Part shown: positions 23,163 through 35,089 of the stretch, piece by piece
How positions within the stretch are numbered: the stretch's first letter is position 1
Layout: each line of letters opens with the position of its first letter
Source: Riptortus pedestris
Lineage: Eukaryota; Arthropoda; Insecta; Hemiptera; Alydidae
Length of the DNA stretch: 64,000 nt
Assembly: GCA_019009955.1 (NCBI GenBank)
Contig: CM032233.1
Coordinates: 95,644,001-95,708,000 of the forward strand
Reading direction: 5' to 3'
Program-made: the position numbers and the translations under genes
The notes under the pieces: generated by a model
What the model was told of the DNA's origin: nothing
The model's input: only the letters and a program-made list of their open reading frames with translations
Database searches by the model: none

Positions 23163-23465
23163 TGCCCGTCACGCAGGGGTTGAGTAAACTAAGCAGATTT
23201 TCCAAGCGCTGGTAAAACACGTTTGTGATTTCATCTCATTCATACATATTCTCTATTTCTGTGGAAACCAATAAGTAGAAGGCAGCGGGGGGGGGCAGGC
23301 ATTTATTACATAATTCATCCGTACCTATTAGAAATACAACAAATTGTATAGGGAGTTTTTCGTTTGTTATAAGAACATCTATAAATTATGTTCCACGATA
23401 TTTTCCGACCCGGTGCATTGGAATGGAGATATGAGAGATATTGGAGTTCACTCTCAAATGAAATA
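23161..23465 (-). mobile_element. HINE-like 3' half, degenerate
   Basis: CCCGTCACGCAGGGGTTGAG and TAAGCAGATTTTCC are the 3' tip, directly abutting the 5' end of the previous copy; a G run lies at 23287-23295. Homology fades near the CCGACCCGGTGCATTGG string. Immediately after, a 24-base string (TTTTAAATTATGTGAAAAC...) occurs at 23467 and again at 23541. Confidence 0.65.
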
Positions 23466-23572
23466 ATTTTAAATTATGTGAAAACAAATACTCGACCATC
23501 AGCCAGTGACGACGGTCTCCACCGACAGGTATGACAAGAATTTTAAATTATGTGAGAACAAATATTTTATAA

Positions 23573-24110
23573 ATGTATTTTAATGGGACAAGGAAAGCAT
23601 GGGGTGCCTACATAAATTTTTATTTACTCTTTGCTTTAGCCGAATCGATACAAATAAGGCACCTGCAATTAGCAACCAAGCTTCTTGCCGATGCTCAATT
23701 CTATGATTTATACCAAGATCTACTATTTCACACCCAATCATTAGAATACACTGAAGTAAAAAAATTCCACATCAGAGCAATAGCCAGAATCAGAATAGAA
23801 ACTCTCAACACGAACAACAAACCTTGGATTAGACATGACACCGCCATCTGGTGACTGTGTAACCTCCAGGAACCTGAAGACACCTATCTCTTCCTCGCTG
23901 TTTGTCCCATTCTCCGGCAGGGGCTTTATTTTATAATCCTATATAACGGAAACATTACTACTATAAGTATTTTGTTTTATCCCAAATCAATATTATATAA
24001 TACCATTTCAAATGTTTATATAGAAGAATGTTTTATTATGGACTGTATCATCCGCCTCTCGTACCAAACACTTTGTAAATTATTATGGAATCCTTTTTTT
24101 AATATATTTA
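23573..24110 (+). pseudogene. LINE ORF2 C-terminal fragment
   Basis: The frame translates to an LFALAESIQIRHLQLATKLL segment and a region ending KPWIRHDTAIW. After one stop (TGA) it continues with LCNLQEPEDTYLFLAVCPIL. The C..[C]...EPEDT.HFL..CPIL arrangement is the terminal Cys/His finger found downstream of the reverse transcriptase in many insect LINEs; here the first Cys and the His are altered. The frame then stays open to about 24100 with LYF-rich residues, as expected for the tail of such an ORF. The reverse transcriptase domain is missing, so this is a truncated, inactive copy. Its 3' end faces the next LINE remnant, which lies on the opposite strand. Confidence 0.65.
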
Positions 24111-24253
24111 TTTGTTTATTTGCAACTATATTAAATATTACAAGCAAATGATATGAGTGAAAATAACAATTGGCTTGAGGTGGGAAGTTGTCCATTGAAA
24201 ATACCCACATTGGAGGAACCATTGGATAGTACTATTTGTAGTTATACTGTGCA

Positions 24254-25075
24254 CTACACAAGAAGATCTCTGGGCCACTTACGCTTCAGACGTCGTCTTG
24301 TGTTTTCTGGAATATGGGTAGATTAAAGTGATTCGACTAAAGGATTAGGATGTGCGGGAAGGAGAGCGTGGAATTCCTGTTATCGGGATTTTGCGAGGGT
24401 ATGGATAAAAGGAATGTTGAGGTCATTTATGGGGAGTTTAACTGGATATATAAAATGGGGAATCTGTAATTTTGCGGAGTATTCTGGATTGGAGGGTTTG
24501 GATTTTGTAGGAATTTGAAGGTTTAGTGGAACCCCAAATTTCAAGTCCATATGTCCATATTGGTCGGAGTACTGTCCTATAAATCAATCGTTTGTTATGA
24601 AGTGATAGTTTAAATCTGTTGTCAAGTACTTTTAGTAGAAGTCTGTACCGTCGATTCAGTTTTTGTCTTTTTAGTGTGATGTGAGCTTTCCAAGTTAGTC
24701 GCTTGTCTAATGTGAGTCTTAGATACCTAATATGTGATTTTTGTGGAATTAGTGTGCTGTTGAGTGTAACTGGAGGGCAAATGGAACGTCGGAGAGTAAA
24801 TGTTACATGGCTTGGTTTGATGCTGTTGACCTTGATCCTCCACTCAGTCAGCCAGGATTCTAGCAGAGCTAGGTGTTCTTGTAGAAATGACGATCCCATA
24901 TTTGGAGCTGAATTGGACGACAAGATTGTAGTATCATCCGCATACGTGAGAAGGGAAGTTTCAGGATGTGATGGGATGTGGGAAGTATAGATAAGGAATA
25001 AGAAAGGACTTAGGATGCCCCCCTGCGGTACACCTGCCTTATGCAATCCTGAAATAATTGTGATGTAATTGGCTG
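24254..25075 (-). pseudogene. Jockey-type LINE reverse transcriptase, 5'-truncated
   Basis: The minus-strand frame from about 25075 to 24438 contains the reverse transcriptase palm: AGVPQGGILSPFLFLIY (motif B), LLTYADDTTIL with the catalytic YADD (motif C), and HIRYLRLTLDKRLTWKAHI with RPIWTYGLEIWG (the thumb region typical of Jockey-group elements). Motif A with the first catalytic Asp and the endonuclease are missing, because similarity begins at SANYITIISGLHKAG next to a CTA-type trinucleotide run at about 25080. After a frameshift near 24450 the tail continues as NDLNIPFIHTLAKSR, EFHALLPAHPNPLVESL and RRLKRKWPRDLLV to a stop at 24254. These are characteristic Jockey C-terminal strings. 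Two in-frame stops and the frameshift confirm a dead copy. Confidence 0.92.
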
Positions 25076-25604
25076 AATAAATTTACTTTACTACTACTAC
25101 TTAGGGCTTCTGTTCAATTCAGTACTACACTTTTAAAATTTATATTGTGAATTCTTCTACTAGTTATCGCATCTGATATATTATTACTAACCGATTGGCT
25201 GACTCAATTAGCATGAAATATCACTATAATATGCATAAATTTCAATCAGCAGTAGATCCGAATCTCTGGTCATCCCGGTTTGTGATTAATAGGCTTTAAT
25301 CAATATGTCTATTAGCTAAGAGGTGCTGGCTCGAAATGAGGTGTATGATCGGAGGAGGGTAGGGGCTTTATCTCCCTCGACATATCTCCGATAACATCCC
25401 CTCTCCTATACATCCACTTACCCCCTCAATAATTACCAGGCTTGCGTTTTCAAAAACTCGTTTCATTTTTACTTAGATGCCATTCATCATTCGTTTTAAT
25501 TTAATTTTGTGTAAATTAAATAATGTTACTTGTTTGATAACCTTGTAATCAAAATGCTTCTTAGCACCAACCGTCATCACAGGGTTTAAAACATCATCAT
25601 CGAA
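25076..25604. other. Unassigned DNA
   Basis: No gene recognised. A trinucleotide run (ACTACTACTACTT) lies at about 25090-25105 at the 5' truncation point of the LINE, and a GC-richer patch at 25320-25440. Confidence 0.4.
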
Positions 25605-25768
25605 ATGCTGATTCAAGATAGAGAATATATCTATATAACAGTATTTCTGGTAAATTTAATTTGCAATAAGATTAATTCCATACAATTTTTTGATCCGACT
25701 AATAATGACGGAGATATTTTCATGTTTCCCCTCCCACTGGTCCGATTTCAGCCAATTACCAACTTGAC
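25605..25768 (-). mobile_element. HINE-like internal fragment
   Basis: ATTCAAGATAGAGAATATAT, TTTGCAATAAGATTAATTCC and the TCCCACTGGTCCGATTTCAG segment identify the family body. It stops at ACCAACTTGACTT, where the non-family fragment shared with 20509-20797 begins. Confidence 0.8.
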
Positions 25769-26470
25769 TTTAGTTAAGTCTATTTAAGCCATTTCCTTCT
25801 CCTAACGATTACGTCTTATGTATTGTTAATAACACGTTAATCGCCATGTCAGTCATATTTGTCTGACGCTAAGAAGGTCTAAATGAGCCATGTCAGACAT
25901 ATACGAGTATGTCTGACTTACGCGATTTGGAAGAAGGCCACGTCAATCACAGATGTCCGACCCAAACGATACATTTGCATTATGTTTTGAAAGCTTGACC
26001 TATCAGGAACAAAACTTGAAAATTTCTTGGCTTACTACAAACAATAAAATGAAATAAACATAGTTATATAATGGTATATTGTTTCAGTTGACAACATTTT
26101 TTTGAAAAACAATTGCTGTGAACATTTTTCTGATATTATCATGGCGTTTAACGTGTAAATGTGTGAATAGTACTCTACCATTTTAATATTGGAAGGATTT
26201 GGAGTGAGGAGAAATTATACAACTCCCAATTTATACACAGGTTTGTTATAGTAGTATTATGGCGGAAATGCAAAGATAAAGTTGTAATCGCTTCTTCTGA
26301 ACTCATATTGGTCTATGCTTATATATGAATTGATGTTACACTTTCGTTGTAGTAATTTTAAGATATTCTCATTAATGTGATTTTGTATAATTCTCATAAA
26401 TAAATAATTTAAAAAGAGGAACGCTAGGGGGGGGGAGAGGGGGGAGAAAGGGATGGAGAGTTGCACTCAG
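25769..26470 (-). pseudogene. Fragment of unknown origin, possibly retroelement, split by a MITE
   Basis: 25769-26384 matches the reverse complement of 20509-20797 apart from the insertion at 25832-26156. The minus-strand frame 26466-26257 (69 codons) includes FMRIIQNHINENILKLLQRK and QYEFRRSDYNF, which could be a decayed reverse transcriptase finger region. No palm motif follows. This copy continues about 60 bases further (to roughly 26445) than the 20.5-kb copy does. Confidence 0.4.
25832..26156. mobile_element. 325-bp inverted-repeat DNA transposon (MITE), piggyBac-like
   Basis: The ends ACACGTTAATCGCCATG (25832-25848) and CATGGCGTTTAACGTGT (26140-26156) are 17-bp inverted repeats with one mismatch, and each contains TTAA. 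Inside lies a perfect 10-bp palindrome, GTCAGACATA-TACGAG-TATGTCTGAC, near 25890-25920, plus a related GTCAGTCATA string at 25848-25857. Comparison with the unoccupied paralogous site at about 20740 shows exactly this segment as extra. TTAA and subterminal palindromes suggest a piggyBac-type element, but the target duplication is not clean. There is no coding capacity. Confidence 0.7.
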
Positions 26471-29336
26471 ATGTTTCTGGTATTTATTAACGCTTCTTTA
26501 ATGTATTATGCTGTACTAAACATGCTATGTACCATTTTGAATATCAAATTTACTTTCTACGTATACAATAGAGTATTTTATAATAAAGGTTATTATGAAC
26601 ATTAAGTAACTGTCATCGTTGTGTTTTGGACCAATTTTTGGCAAAAGAACTTTCATACAACCATGGATTGGAATAGAGAATAGTATACATGAATCTATGA
26701 TGGTGGTCCATGATGGCTTGAAAAAAAGATGCATGCACTGGTGACGGGAAATATAAAAATATTGTGAATAGTGAACCGCCTGAAAGCCTGTCATTGCAAA
26801 TACCTTTATTATTGACATATCCCGATCAACAGCGGGTACCTTAGCTAGAATATATATAAATCCCATAATATATAAAGAAGAGAAACTTTCCTAAAAGTGT
26901 GTTCTAGAAGAGGAGCAATCAACAAATCGATGGTATAATTTAACGAAGACGCACCCCCTCTCGGGAACCGTTTCGAGTAATGGCTAATAAAAACTTTCTT
27001 TAATTAAAAGGAGAATATAATCGGGGCGGCAGTAAAATAATCTTAGTAATGGAAGAAAATATCCTTACAGTATTTTCCACCTTAAAGAAGTAGGGAAAAA
27101 GAGGAAAAGGGAAAAGAGCAAGAGGTAGAAAAAAAGTTTGATTCCCAGAAATTGCGTTTTCTTAGCAAGTTCCCCTAAACCATATAAACTATTGATGGAC
27201 AATATTCGATAGTTCAGGCTGTTAATACTTTCTATTTCATTAAACGTAATGTATCAATGTTTTGAGAATTGCGTATCGTTAATTTTTAAATTTATTATAA
27301 AAATCAAGATTTGTTTTCGTGAAACATAAATTAGGAATTCCTGAATATAAAATATGATTTAAGTACTGCAGAATACAGCTTAAGCCCGTCAGAGAGTATA
27401 ATGATCTGACATTAACTGTTTTAGAAAATTTAGAAGAACAGGAGATAAGTGGCGTTTATTTGAAATATACAATGAACAATTGAAAAAAAAATGGACATCA
27501 ACCATTGAATGTATTAAGATAAGATAATTCAATTTTAAAACTTAAACAATAACCTATATAAATTTTAATTTTTATATATGCGGCTCTAATGGCTAAATTT
27601 TGAGTTTCTACCACCAAATCCTAATCTCAATTCATTAATGGCCCGGGTTTACCAAGCCGCTATTGATAGTATCTGCAGGATAATGTATGATAATTCATCT
27701 CGTGAACAGATAAACCTGATTTTCACGAGAGCGAACAAGAGTGTAAGAGAGTCACAAGAATATGCATTGCTTTCCTATTGCCTTCTGCGTCCGAACCATC
27801 CAACAATAAAGGCATCATGAGGAAAAATCAATTCACACCAATAAAGGCATGAGTGGAGAAAATTCGATTCAAGACCAGAGTTGTTAGATAGCCTTCCCTC
27901 GGTAGCCTGTAGCCTGCATAAGCTGACTAATTATAGGCATTAACCAGTATGAGAATGCAGACACCAATTTTAATCTGCCTCACTAACATGTTGTAAGTGA
28001 AAGTAGACAAGAGATGAAGGCGTCTAGGTGTTCATATAGCGAGGTCCCTTAAAGTATTTAAGACATTCACCATAAACTATGTTTTTTTCTTTTAAGTGGT
28101 TCCTTAATTGCCTCACGATGCTGAGATGACGCCAGGAGATAAAAAATACATCTCAGAACCCAAATGGCACAACCAAAGAAAACTTACATTGCCATTTACA
28201 ACACTAGAACTTGCAAGGTCTTCCTCGTTGCCAAGGTGCTTCATGAAACCTATTGCAGTATTCGGGTATGATATGAATAAATATATAGACTCACAATATT
28301 AATAATGCTACATTATGAATACTATTATTATTACGGAAATAGAATTCTGTATGATAATGGTTACTGTATATGCGTCTATCCATATGTGCGTGCTTGGGAA
28401 ACCATGCTCAATGTATATGTTATTAATGCTCACTTCAGAATATGTTTTTTAATGCAAACTTTTTATTTCAAATTCGCAGGCGGCTGTCAATGCGTTTTCC
28501 TTATCCAAGAAGTTTTAATTCCGGGTGTAAATTAGTTTCAGCTGTGTTTGGGATCACTATGAAGAATTCATGCATGTATCTTCACATGGGTGTCCGCACC
28601 CTAATTCGTTCCCCTCCAGTGTGTCCTGATTGTTTCAACCATTTCCCCACAATGTGTTTTAATCTAGCTAGCGGCGCATACTCAACCAGATTACTACTTG
28701 CGGTTGAGGCTTGGGAACAAATTTCAGAACCAATCCCATCCAAATTAACTTGGTTTAAACGCAGATACAAGAGGCTGAACCGGCATCGCATATAAAGACC
28801 CAAGTTTAACTATTGCCTTGACTTGGAGCCTGAGCAATTTCCCTTGGATGATTTCACCTCTGTTAATATCGGGCGGAGAGGGCACAGGGGATTATAGAAT
28901 ATTGGGAAGGGGAATACTATTACATCGAATCACTAATACATGCAAATGCGTTGCCCCGCTTGTATTAGTAGCGACTAGTCTCGGCTCCTTCCTCCATAAT
29001 AAATAAAGGCGAAGTGGCTCCAATCGGCTACATAATTAAAGACGCCCTGATCAGTGTTTCTGCCGAGATTCGTCTTGAGGCTGGGAATGGGGAGGGCTCG
29101 ATACCATTAAACGCCCTATTAATAAGCAGCAGCACTACTTCTAACACCTTCAAATTAACACTTTAACACATTTCTCCCTTCCCTAAAGTCTCAAGTTTGT
29201 TCATACTAACCTGGACTTCTCTATATGAGATTTCATTTACTCAGAAAGTAAAGCTACTCAGTTTAACCTTGAATAAACTAGAATCACCGGAAGAAGATCC
29301 TTTAAGACATATTATTCCATTTTTTATTTACGCTGC
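26471..29336. other. Unassigned DNA with GC-balanced island at 28440-29110
   Basis: No repeat family or gene recognised. A 113-codon minus frame (26525-26866) has no known motif. Between 28442 and 28795 a 117-codon plus frame overlaps a 73-codon minus frame in GC-balanced sequence. From 28800 to 29110 the DNA is non-repetitive and GC-richer (ATATCGGGCGGAGAGGGC, CTCGGCTCCTTCCTCC) without open frames. The latter resembles conserved non-coding DNA more than an exon. Confidence 0.35.
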
Positions 29337-29426
29337 TTTTAACAGATTTACCCTAAGCGAAATCAGCTCATGAGGTTGTACTCTTGTCTCCATTTTCGAA
29401 AAATGTCTTCAAATGCCGACAATGAC
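29337..29426 (+). mobile_element. HINE-like 5' end fragment
   Basis: TTTTAACAGATTTACCC with hairpin partner AGCGAAATCAGCTCATGAGG and the start of the 5' block (GTTGTACTC, TTTTCGAAAAATGTCTTC). Everything downstream is missing. Confidence 0.7.
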
Positions 29427-30147
29427 TTTCATTCGAAGTTATATACACGTTATTCGAAGTTCGTATGTCCGGTTGTATGTTTTTATCTCAAGTAACTTAA
29501 ACACGGCTAGTCATACAATGTTGAAATATCAGGAATGTTATATTGAATTCTCTATAAAGCCGAACAAAATTTAAGTAAAGACACGGAAACTGATTTTTTC
29601 CCCCGAGTAATAAATTTCTCCTTTAGTTTTATATCTGGTAACAGATGTTTTGGAATAGAGCAGATACAATATTTTTCATGTTAACATGATTCTTGCAAAG
29701 TTCGAAAATAAAATGTCTATCTGTACTAAAGGTATAAAAAATCATTACTCATCCTGACTTACATATAGAATCAAATATATGATACAAAAAAAGACTAACA
29801 TAACCATATATTTGCTTAAAGAACTTACTGGGAGATATTATTAGACACAGGTTTATCAAAAGCATGGCAATGTTTATCCTTGCACAAAGTAAATAGAGTT
29901 TGTAATTGCAAAAATTTTCTATTTAACGACGGAATACTAATTTCCACGGAATTATCGGTTTCGACTGAACCCATTTTCCAAGTTTCGGCTTGATGTTTGT
30001 ACGTACTTGCGAATCTAGTGTAACTGAAATGCTTATAATACTGAAATTAAATATTTAATACTGTTGTAAAATCTAATTTTGCACATCTCCTTTTGATCGG
30101 AATCAACTAAAGGGGATTCAAAAGAGGAAAAAAATAAATAAAGAATA
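29427..30147. other. Unassigned AT-rich DNA
   Basis: No gene, RNA or repeat family could be assigned. Confidence 0.4.
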
Positions 30148-31013
30148 AAGTCCTTTACGCGTGGCTGCGTAAACTAAGCCGATTTCCCTCATGATGTTTA
30201 ACAATAGATAAATCTACATACTGGAAACACAACAACACTCTCAACATCAAATGAATAAATACAAACGATAATATGAAACCTCCAGACGGGAAGCCCCTGA
30301 AACTTAAACAATCAGATGAGCCAATTTCTCACAGGAAAGAAAGAAAATTAATGAAATATATCAGAATATAACATAGCAATTTTATTGAAAACTATTTACT
30401 ACATCTAGTACTGTAATTAATAATGGATCAGAATAATTTTTATCTCAATCAATCAAATTTTAGTATTCCAAGAACTTAAGAACGGGGGGTTAGGATAACA
30501 TATTTGCATTTATCTCGTATAATAAGGTCTCTTGAAAACGATTTATGCTAATTAAGCTGCGAATAATGTGGTTTACAGAACAGAGTATTGTTTATGCAAC
30601 ATGAGTAGAAGTGGGGAAGGCTGAAAACTAAAAAATGCAAATATCTCGGTTAATATTAAAGATAGAGGATAAAAGTATATAAAAATATTTATAGTACATT
30701 TAATTTGCAATAAGATTGGTTCTATACAAGTTTTGAACCGATGTGTAGTAACAGAAATATTTCGAATTATCGAAAATGCCCCCCCTCCCACTGGTCCGAT
30801 TAACAAACTTGCTCTGTATTTTTGCATAAAACGTTTAAACATCGAGTTTGGTAACGATAAAAAAAAATTGTGACCTCTAGAACGTTAACAGACAAATATA
30901 TGTATATATTTTTGAACGGACCTCATTTTCGTCATCTCCTGGGTAGGATCGATGGACATTTGAAGAAAGTTTTCAAAAATCACGTCATAAGTACGACCTC
31001 ATTAGCTGATTTT
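30148..31013 (-). mobile_element. HINE-like element, nearly full length (long form)
   Basis: Starts with a degraded 3' tip (AAAGTCCTTTACGCGTGGCT) and TAAGCCGATTTCCC. It carries the complete long 3' segment and body, the C-rich tract, the CCTCTAGAACGTTAACAGAC segment, a short AT run in place of the microsatellite, and the 5' block to ATTAGCTGATTTT. The terminal hairpin and CTGCTAAAA are lost. Confidence 0.8.
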
Positions 31014-31820
31014 CAAAAATATGTATTTTTCCATAAGTCATGTTCTATTACATTTTTCGGATATCATTGTCAAATGAAATAATTAATATTATACAGCAAA
31101 AAAACTTGATGGGAGTGCAATTAGGTCACTTTGGTGTCCACATGAGACTTTTGTAATAGACAGCATCAAACCTATTTAGTGCAGAAAGTTCCCACCCCTC
31201 CAACGATGGCGGGACGCTTGCTATTGTCAAAGCTTTACATTTGAGAACTGGACCTAGAGGCTTAATCAACCGTATCCTAGAAGAATAAGAGAAAGAGACA
31301 AAGGATAAAAGTTATTAGACGTTAACTTACTGACATGGATAAATTGCTTAAGGCTCTTTGGCAGCGTCATAAATCCTTGAGAAATCTTCGGAAAGGTGTG
31401 CCAATGGCCGGCGAAGATAAAGCCGACGGGCTTATCTCCGCTCTATCCATCACCTCCTCCGGGCTCCTATGGTTTTTTCATTAGATAGCTCCTATTGGAA
31501 TTTCTAGCAGTTTGAACAGAAATCCCTATCCCCGATCCGCAACTTATCATCCCCGGATCACAAATGCTCTTCCATTCTCTCCCCCTAACCCTCGGCTCCT
31601 TCCCCAATCCCACTCCGGAAATGTGAGCCGTTCAATCAACTCTCACTGAGATAAAACAAATGTTTGTTTTCGGAATCTAAGAGCCCATTTACAAATAAAC
31701 ACAATTCTCATGTCCAGACGTATTTGGTAAATTTTAGGGAAAGCGTAGATTATGGAGGCAATGGTTAATAAATAACATAGAATTCATAGAATAATTTAAT
31801 AGTAATGAAATGAAAAATGA
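31014..31820. other. Unassigned DNA with GC-richer island at 31350-31640
   Basis: No repeat family recognised. The island (GGCCGGCGAAGATAAAGCC, CTCCTCCGGGCTCC) is unique-looking, contains no long open frame and is similar in character to the islands at 28.8 and 41.4 kb. Confidence 0.4.
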
Positions 31821-32278
31821 AAAGTCCGTCACGCAGGGGCTGCGTAAACTAAGCACATTTCCCAAGTGAAGTTTTACAATAGAGAAATTTCACGAGAGTC
31901 GAGCAGTTAAGGAAACGGCCGAACGTGCTTTTGACGGGAAAGCCACCCGTCCGTTAGCCGCCCAGATTTAATAAAAATGCAAATATCTCGATTAATATTC
32001 AAGATAGAGAATAAATGTATATAACAATATTTATAGTAAATTTAATTTGCAATAAGATTGATTCTATACAATTTTTCGATCCGACGTATAGTAAGGGAGA
32101 TATTTTTGTATTTTCGAAAATCCTCCCCCCTAAACCCCTCCTCCCACTGGTCCGATTTCAGCCGTTAACGAACTTGATCTTTCTTTTTACTTACTAAATA
32201 TCGAGTTTGGTATTGATCAAACATAAATTGCGACCGCTAGAGCGGTAACAGACAAATATATATATATATATTATATAT

Positions 32279-32326
<48 letters not shown>

Positions 32327-32452
32327 TTTTGAACGGACATCATTTTCGTCATCTACTAGGTAGGATCGATGGACATTTGAAGAAAAATTTCGAAAATTCC
32401 GTCATGAGTACAACCTCAATAGCTGATTTCTCTGAAGGGAAATCTGCTAAAA
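31821..32452 (-). mobile_element. HINE-like element with both ends and a GC-rich internal substitution
   Basis: The 3' tip AAAGTCCGTCACGCAGGGG with stem-loop and the 5' tip GGGAAATCTGCTAAAA are both intact. Between 31891 and 31970 about 80 GC-rich bases of unknown origin (GAGCAGTTAAGGAAACGGCC ... GCCACCCGTCCG) replace the roughly 450 bases of long-form 3' segment. Downstream are the body, TA microsatellites (32257-32322) and the 5' block. This is one of the best-preserved pairs of ends in the window. Confidence 0.85.
32257..32322. repeat. (TA)n microsatellite inside HINE-like element
   Basis: TA repeats with one interruption (TTATATATAGATA), at the family's usual microsatellite position. Confidence 0.95.
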
Positions 32453-34763
32453 CGAAATAAAATATTAATTTTTATTTGTAATCACTCCCAGACCAAATCT
32501 GGTTCTGCTCAAAAAAAAAATCACTCGGTCAATGAGCGAAAACTTCTTTTCTTCCTTAAAACACCTGGTTTACTTAAATCCCATCGCGTTTCAAGCTCTC
32601 TAGCTCCTTATCAGGAGGTTTCTTTCTATCTCACTTTAATGAACAACAGCTACTTGCTAAACCAGCTTTGTCCAATTTTACCTCCAACATTTAAAACAAT
32701 TTTTCTAAATTTCATTTAAAATACATCTACATTGTTTGCTTAAAAACAGGTTAATGATTAAAAACATTTGACTAAACTAAAGTGCACAAAGTTTGACAAT
32801 GGTGGTTTAGCAAGTAGAGAAAGGAACTCCTTTAATCACAACAGGGCAATGATTAAGAAGATTTGACTAGTCAAAAGTGCACAAAATTTGACAATGCTGG
32901 TTTCGCAAGTAGAGGAAGAAACCTTTTATAATGAGTTAGAGCTTTCTCTTAAGGGAAATCTGCTAAACACTTTTAATCGAAAAGAACAACATTGAGGCGT
33001 TTTCTTTCTTTCATTAAAATCTATGTTACATATATCAGTTTTCGCCATTAAGAATGTTCATTGTTCAATACAAAATTCAATCAAAATCAATAAAGTGATC
33101 ATATTGTTCTTACTATAATAAATTATTCGTTGTTTATCTAAAAACTCATAAAAATATCAAAACAATTTCCCCTCAAATATATGTCTTTTGAATTGCACTT
33201 TCCTTTAGAATTGGAGGCGGACACCTCGCTACTGGTGAACACTAGCACGTCGCACGGCCCAGAAATGAATCTGGACCTCCATTAAAGAGCCAATATCCAT
33301 GGGACTCATACAATTCCCGGCTTAATGCATCTTAAAAGTGCTTCCAATCGGCAATAACAAAAATTACAAATGAACAATTACTATTCTTAAGTTCGCCTAA
33401 GATTTGCATGCATCACTGAATTGAACTGAAAATTTAGTTCTACGGAATTAATTTTGCTTCTTGGCTTTGAAAAGAGAGTAGGGAGAAAAAATCGAAACCC
33501 CATAATCACAGAATATTAATATTTGAATTTTTATAGGGGACGAGAAAGATTAAGGCAAGAAGAGATAAAGAGAGATTTATCATCCTCTGTAATTAATATC
33601 AATTTTTTCCAAAGATGTTTTTTTCCTTAGTTGCTTCCATATCGGAAAAGAATTGGCCCTTTGAACTCGTCGATAAGGGATGAGGGGAGGAAGGCAATTT
33701 TTTCTTTATCTACTAAAGAAAAGTGCATATTCTCATAAAATCTATGAGGGCTTTGTTGTGGGGGTAAGGTATTGTAATGGGGGGTTTTTAATTTTCCATC
33801 TACCTCTTGTGAAGAGCTTAATATGACAATGGGTCCGGGAACAAAGCGAAGAAAATGGCAACCATAATCAATTTGATGTTGATAATCATTTTTCCCCCTC
33901 GGTTGGTCCTTTCTTTGACAACTGATCGCAGTTTTAGTCACATTATACTCTGCTTTGTGCCTCTCAAAGCTATTAGCATGTCTTTTTGAGTCGTTCTACA
34001 CAAGGGCCCGGCACGGGAATTTCTTTTTTCTTTTAACTCGTTTAAGGGAGGGTATCTTGAACCAATCCCCCCTATCCAATCCAACAGCCATCCCTTCCCC
34101 TGCCCCTGTCCTACTTTGTCCTTATTCCACCAGGCGGCACGGAACCTCAGACCTCGTCCATGGTCTATTTACTCAACCGATTAGCAGACTATTTAGACAA
34201 AGCATAACATAACGAGTCATGAGAAAATCGAAGAATTCTAGATTTATCTTTTGTCACAAGATATAGAAATAATGGCAAACATTACCTAAGAAGGCCAAAA
34301 ACAGTTTTGAAAGACGTGCTCTACTAACAAAGTCATACTTGATCAAGAAACAAGACAAACCGATTTTAGATGTTGTAATGTACTTCCGACAGTTAAGCAT
34401 ATACTGCACTGCAGACAACGCAATTAGTTACAGATATCAAATGATTTACACGAGCTACTGACGAAGGGAAGTCCATACTCTTACTTTTCTCGAACATTTA
34501 AAGACTATACACTTCTATTCAAAAATCTCAAAAAGTGATATATTTTTAATTTAAGTTTTACATTTTTAGTTTTGCAACATATTTGGATGTTACAATACTT
34601 TTTAGTTTACACATACAAATTTTTAAAATTCGTATTCGTTATATTTTATCTTATTTTTATTATAGTGTTGTAGTACAACTGCTTATTTTTTTCATTTTTA
34701 ATTAGTTCCCTGATGTATTTAATTAATAATATTTTAATCTATATTATTTATTTGTAAATAATT
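32453..34763. repeat. Unassigned DNA with tandem and inverted duplications at 32613-32930
   Basis: Blocks 32753-32848 and 32849-32928 are tandem copies (both contain AGTGCACAAA, TTTGACAATG and GCAAGTAGAG). The segment 32613-32682 contains the same string in inverse (GCTACTTGCTAAACCAG, CAGGAGGTTTCTTTC), so the region can fold. A HINE-like 5' tip fragment (TCTTAAGGGAAATCTGCTAA) lies at 32935-32968. The rest to 34763 has no assignable gene. Open frames at 33627-33941 and 33955-34212 lie in GC-balanced DNA and show no motif. A small GC-richer patch is at 33200-33330. Confidence 0.5.
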
Positions 34764-35089
34764 TTTATATATGAGTCGGATCGAAACGTTGTATAGTACC
34801 AATCTTATTACAAATGTAATTTTCTATAAATGTTTTTATGGACGTTTTTTCACTATCTTGATTTTTAACCTAGAAATTGAATTTTTTAGTTTTCGACCTA
34901 TAGTAAACCCCTATTCCTACCCATGTCATATTAACAATAAGGTGTTATATTATGAAGCACATTATATATAAAGCCTAAATACCAAATATTGTTCTCAGGC
35001 AACGTTGACGCGTTGAGATGATTGCAAATTCGTAACGCGGGTAGGAAATCTGCTCAGTTAACGCAGCCCCTGTGTGACGAACTTTTTTT
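34764..35089 (+). mobile_element. HINE-like element, short subfamily, 3' half
   Basis: Body from GAGTCGGATCGAAACG through the module (CTATTCCTACCCATGTC, CAAATATTGTTCTCAGG) straight to GGAAATCTGCTCAGTTAACG, the stem-loop and GACGAACTTTTTTT. The roughly 300-base long-form 3' segment is absent. Sharing of TTAACGCAG in place of TTTACGCAG marks this subfamily, also seen at 21150 and 40925. Confidence 0.8.

Noticed and set aside
26525..26866. 113-codon minus frame as a mariner-type transposase piece
   Set aside because: I could not find the expected catalytic or helix-turn-helix motifs; the resemblance was limited to a few residues.
28442..28803. Overlapping 117-codon plus and 73-codon minus frames as a gene
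   Set aside because: Both strands are open in GC-balanced sequence, no protein family is recognisable and no splice context supports an exon.
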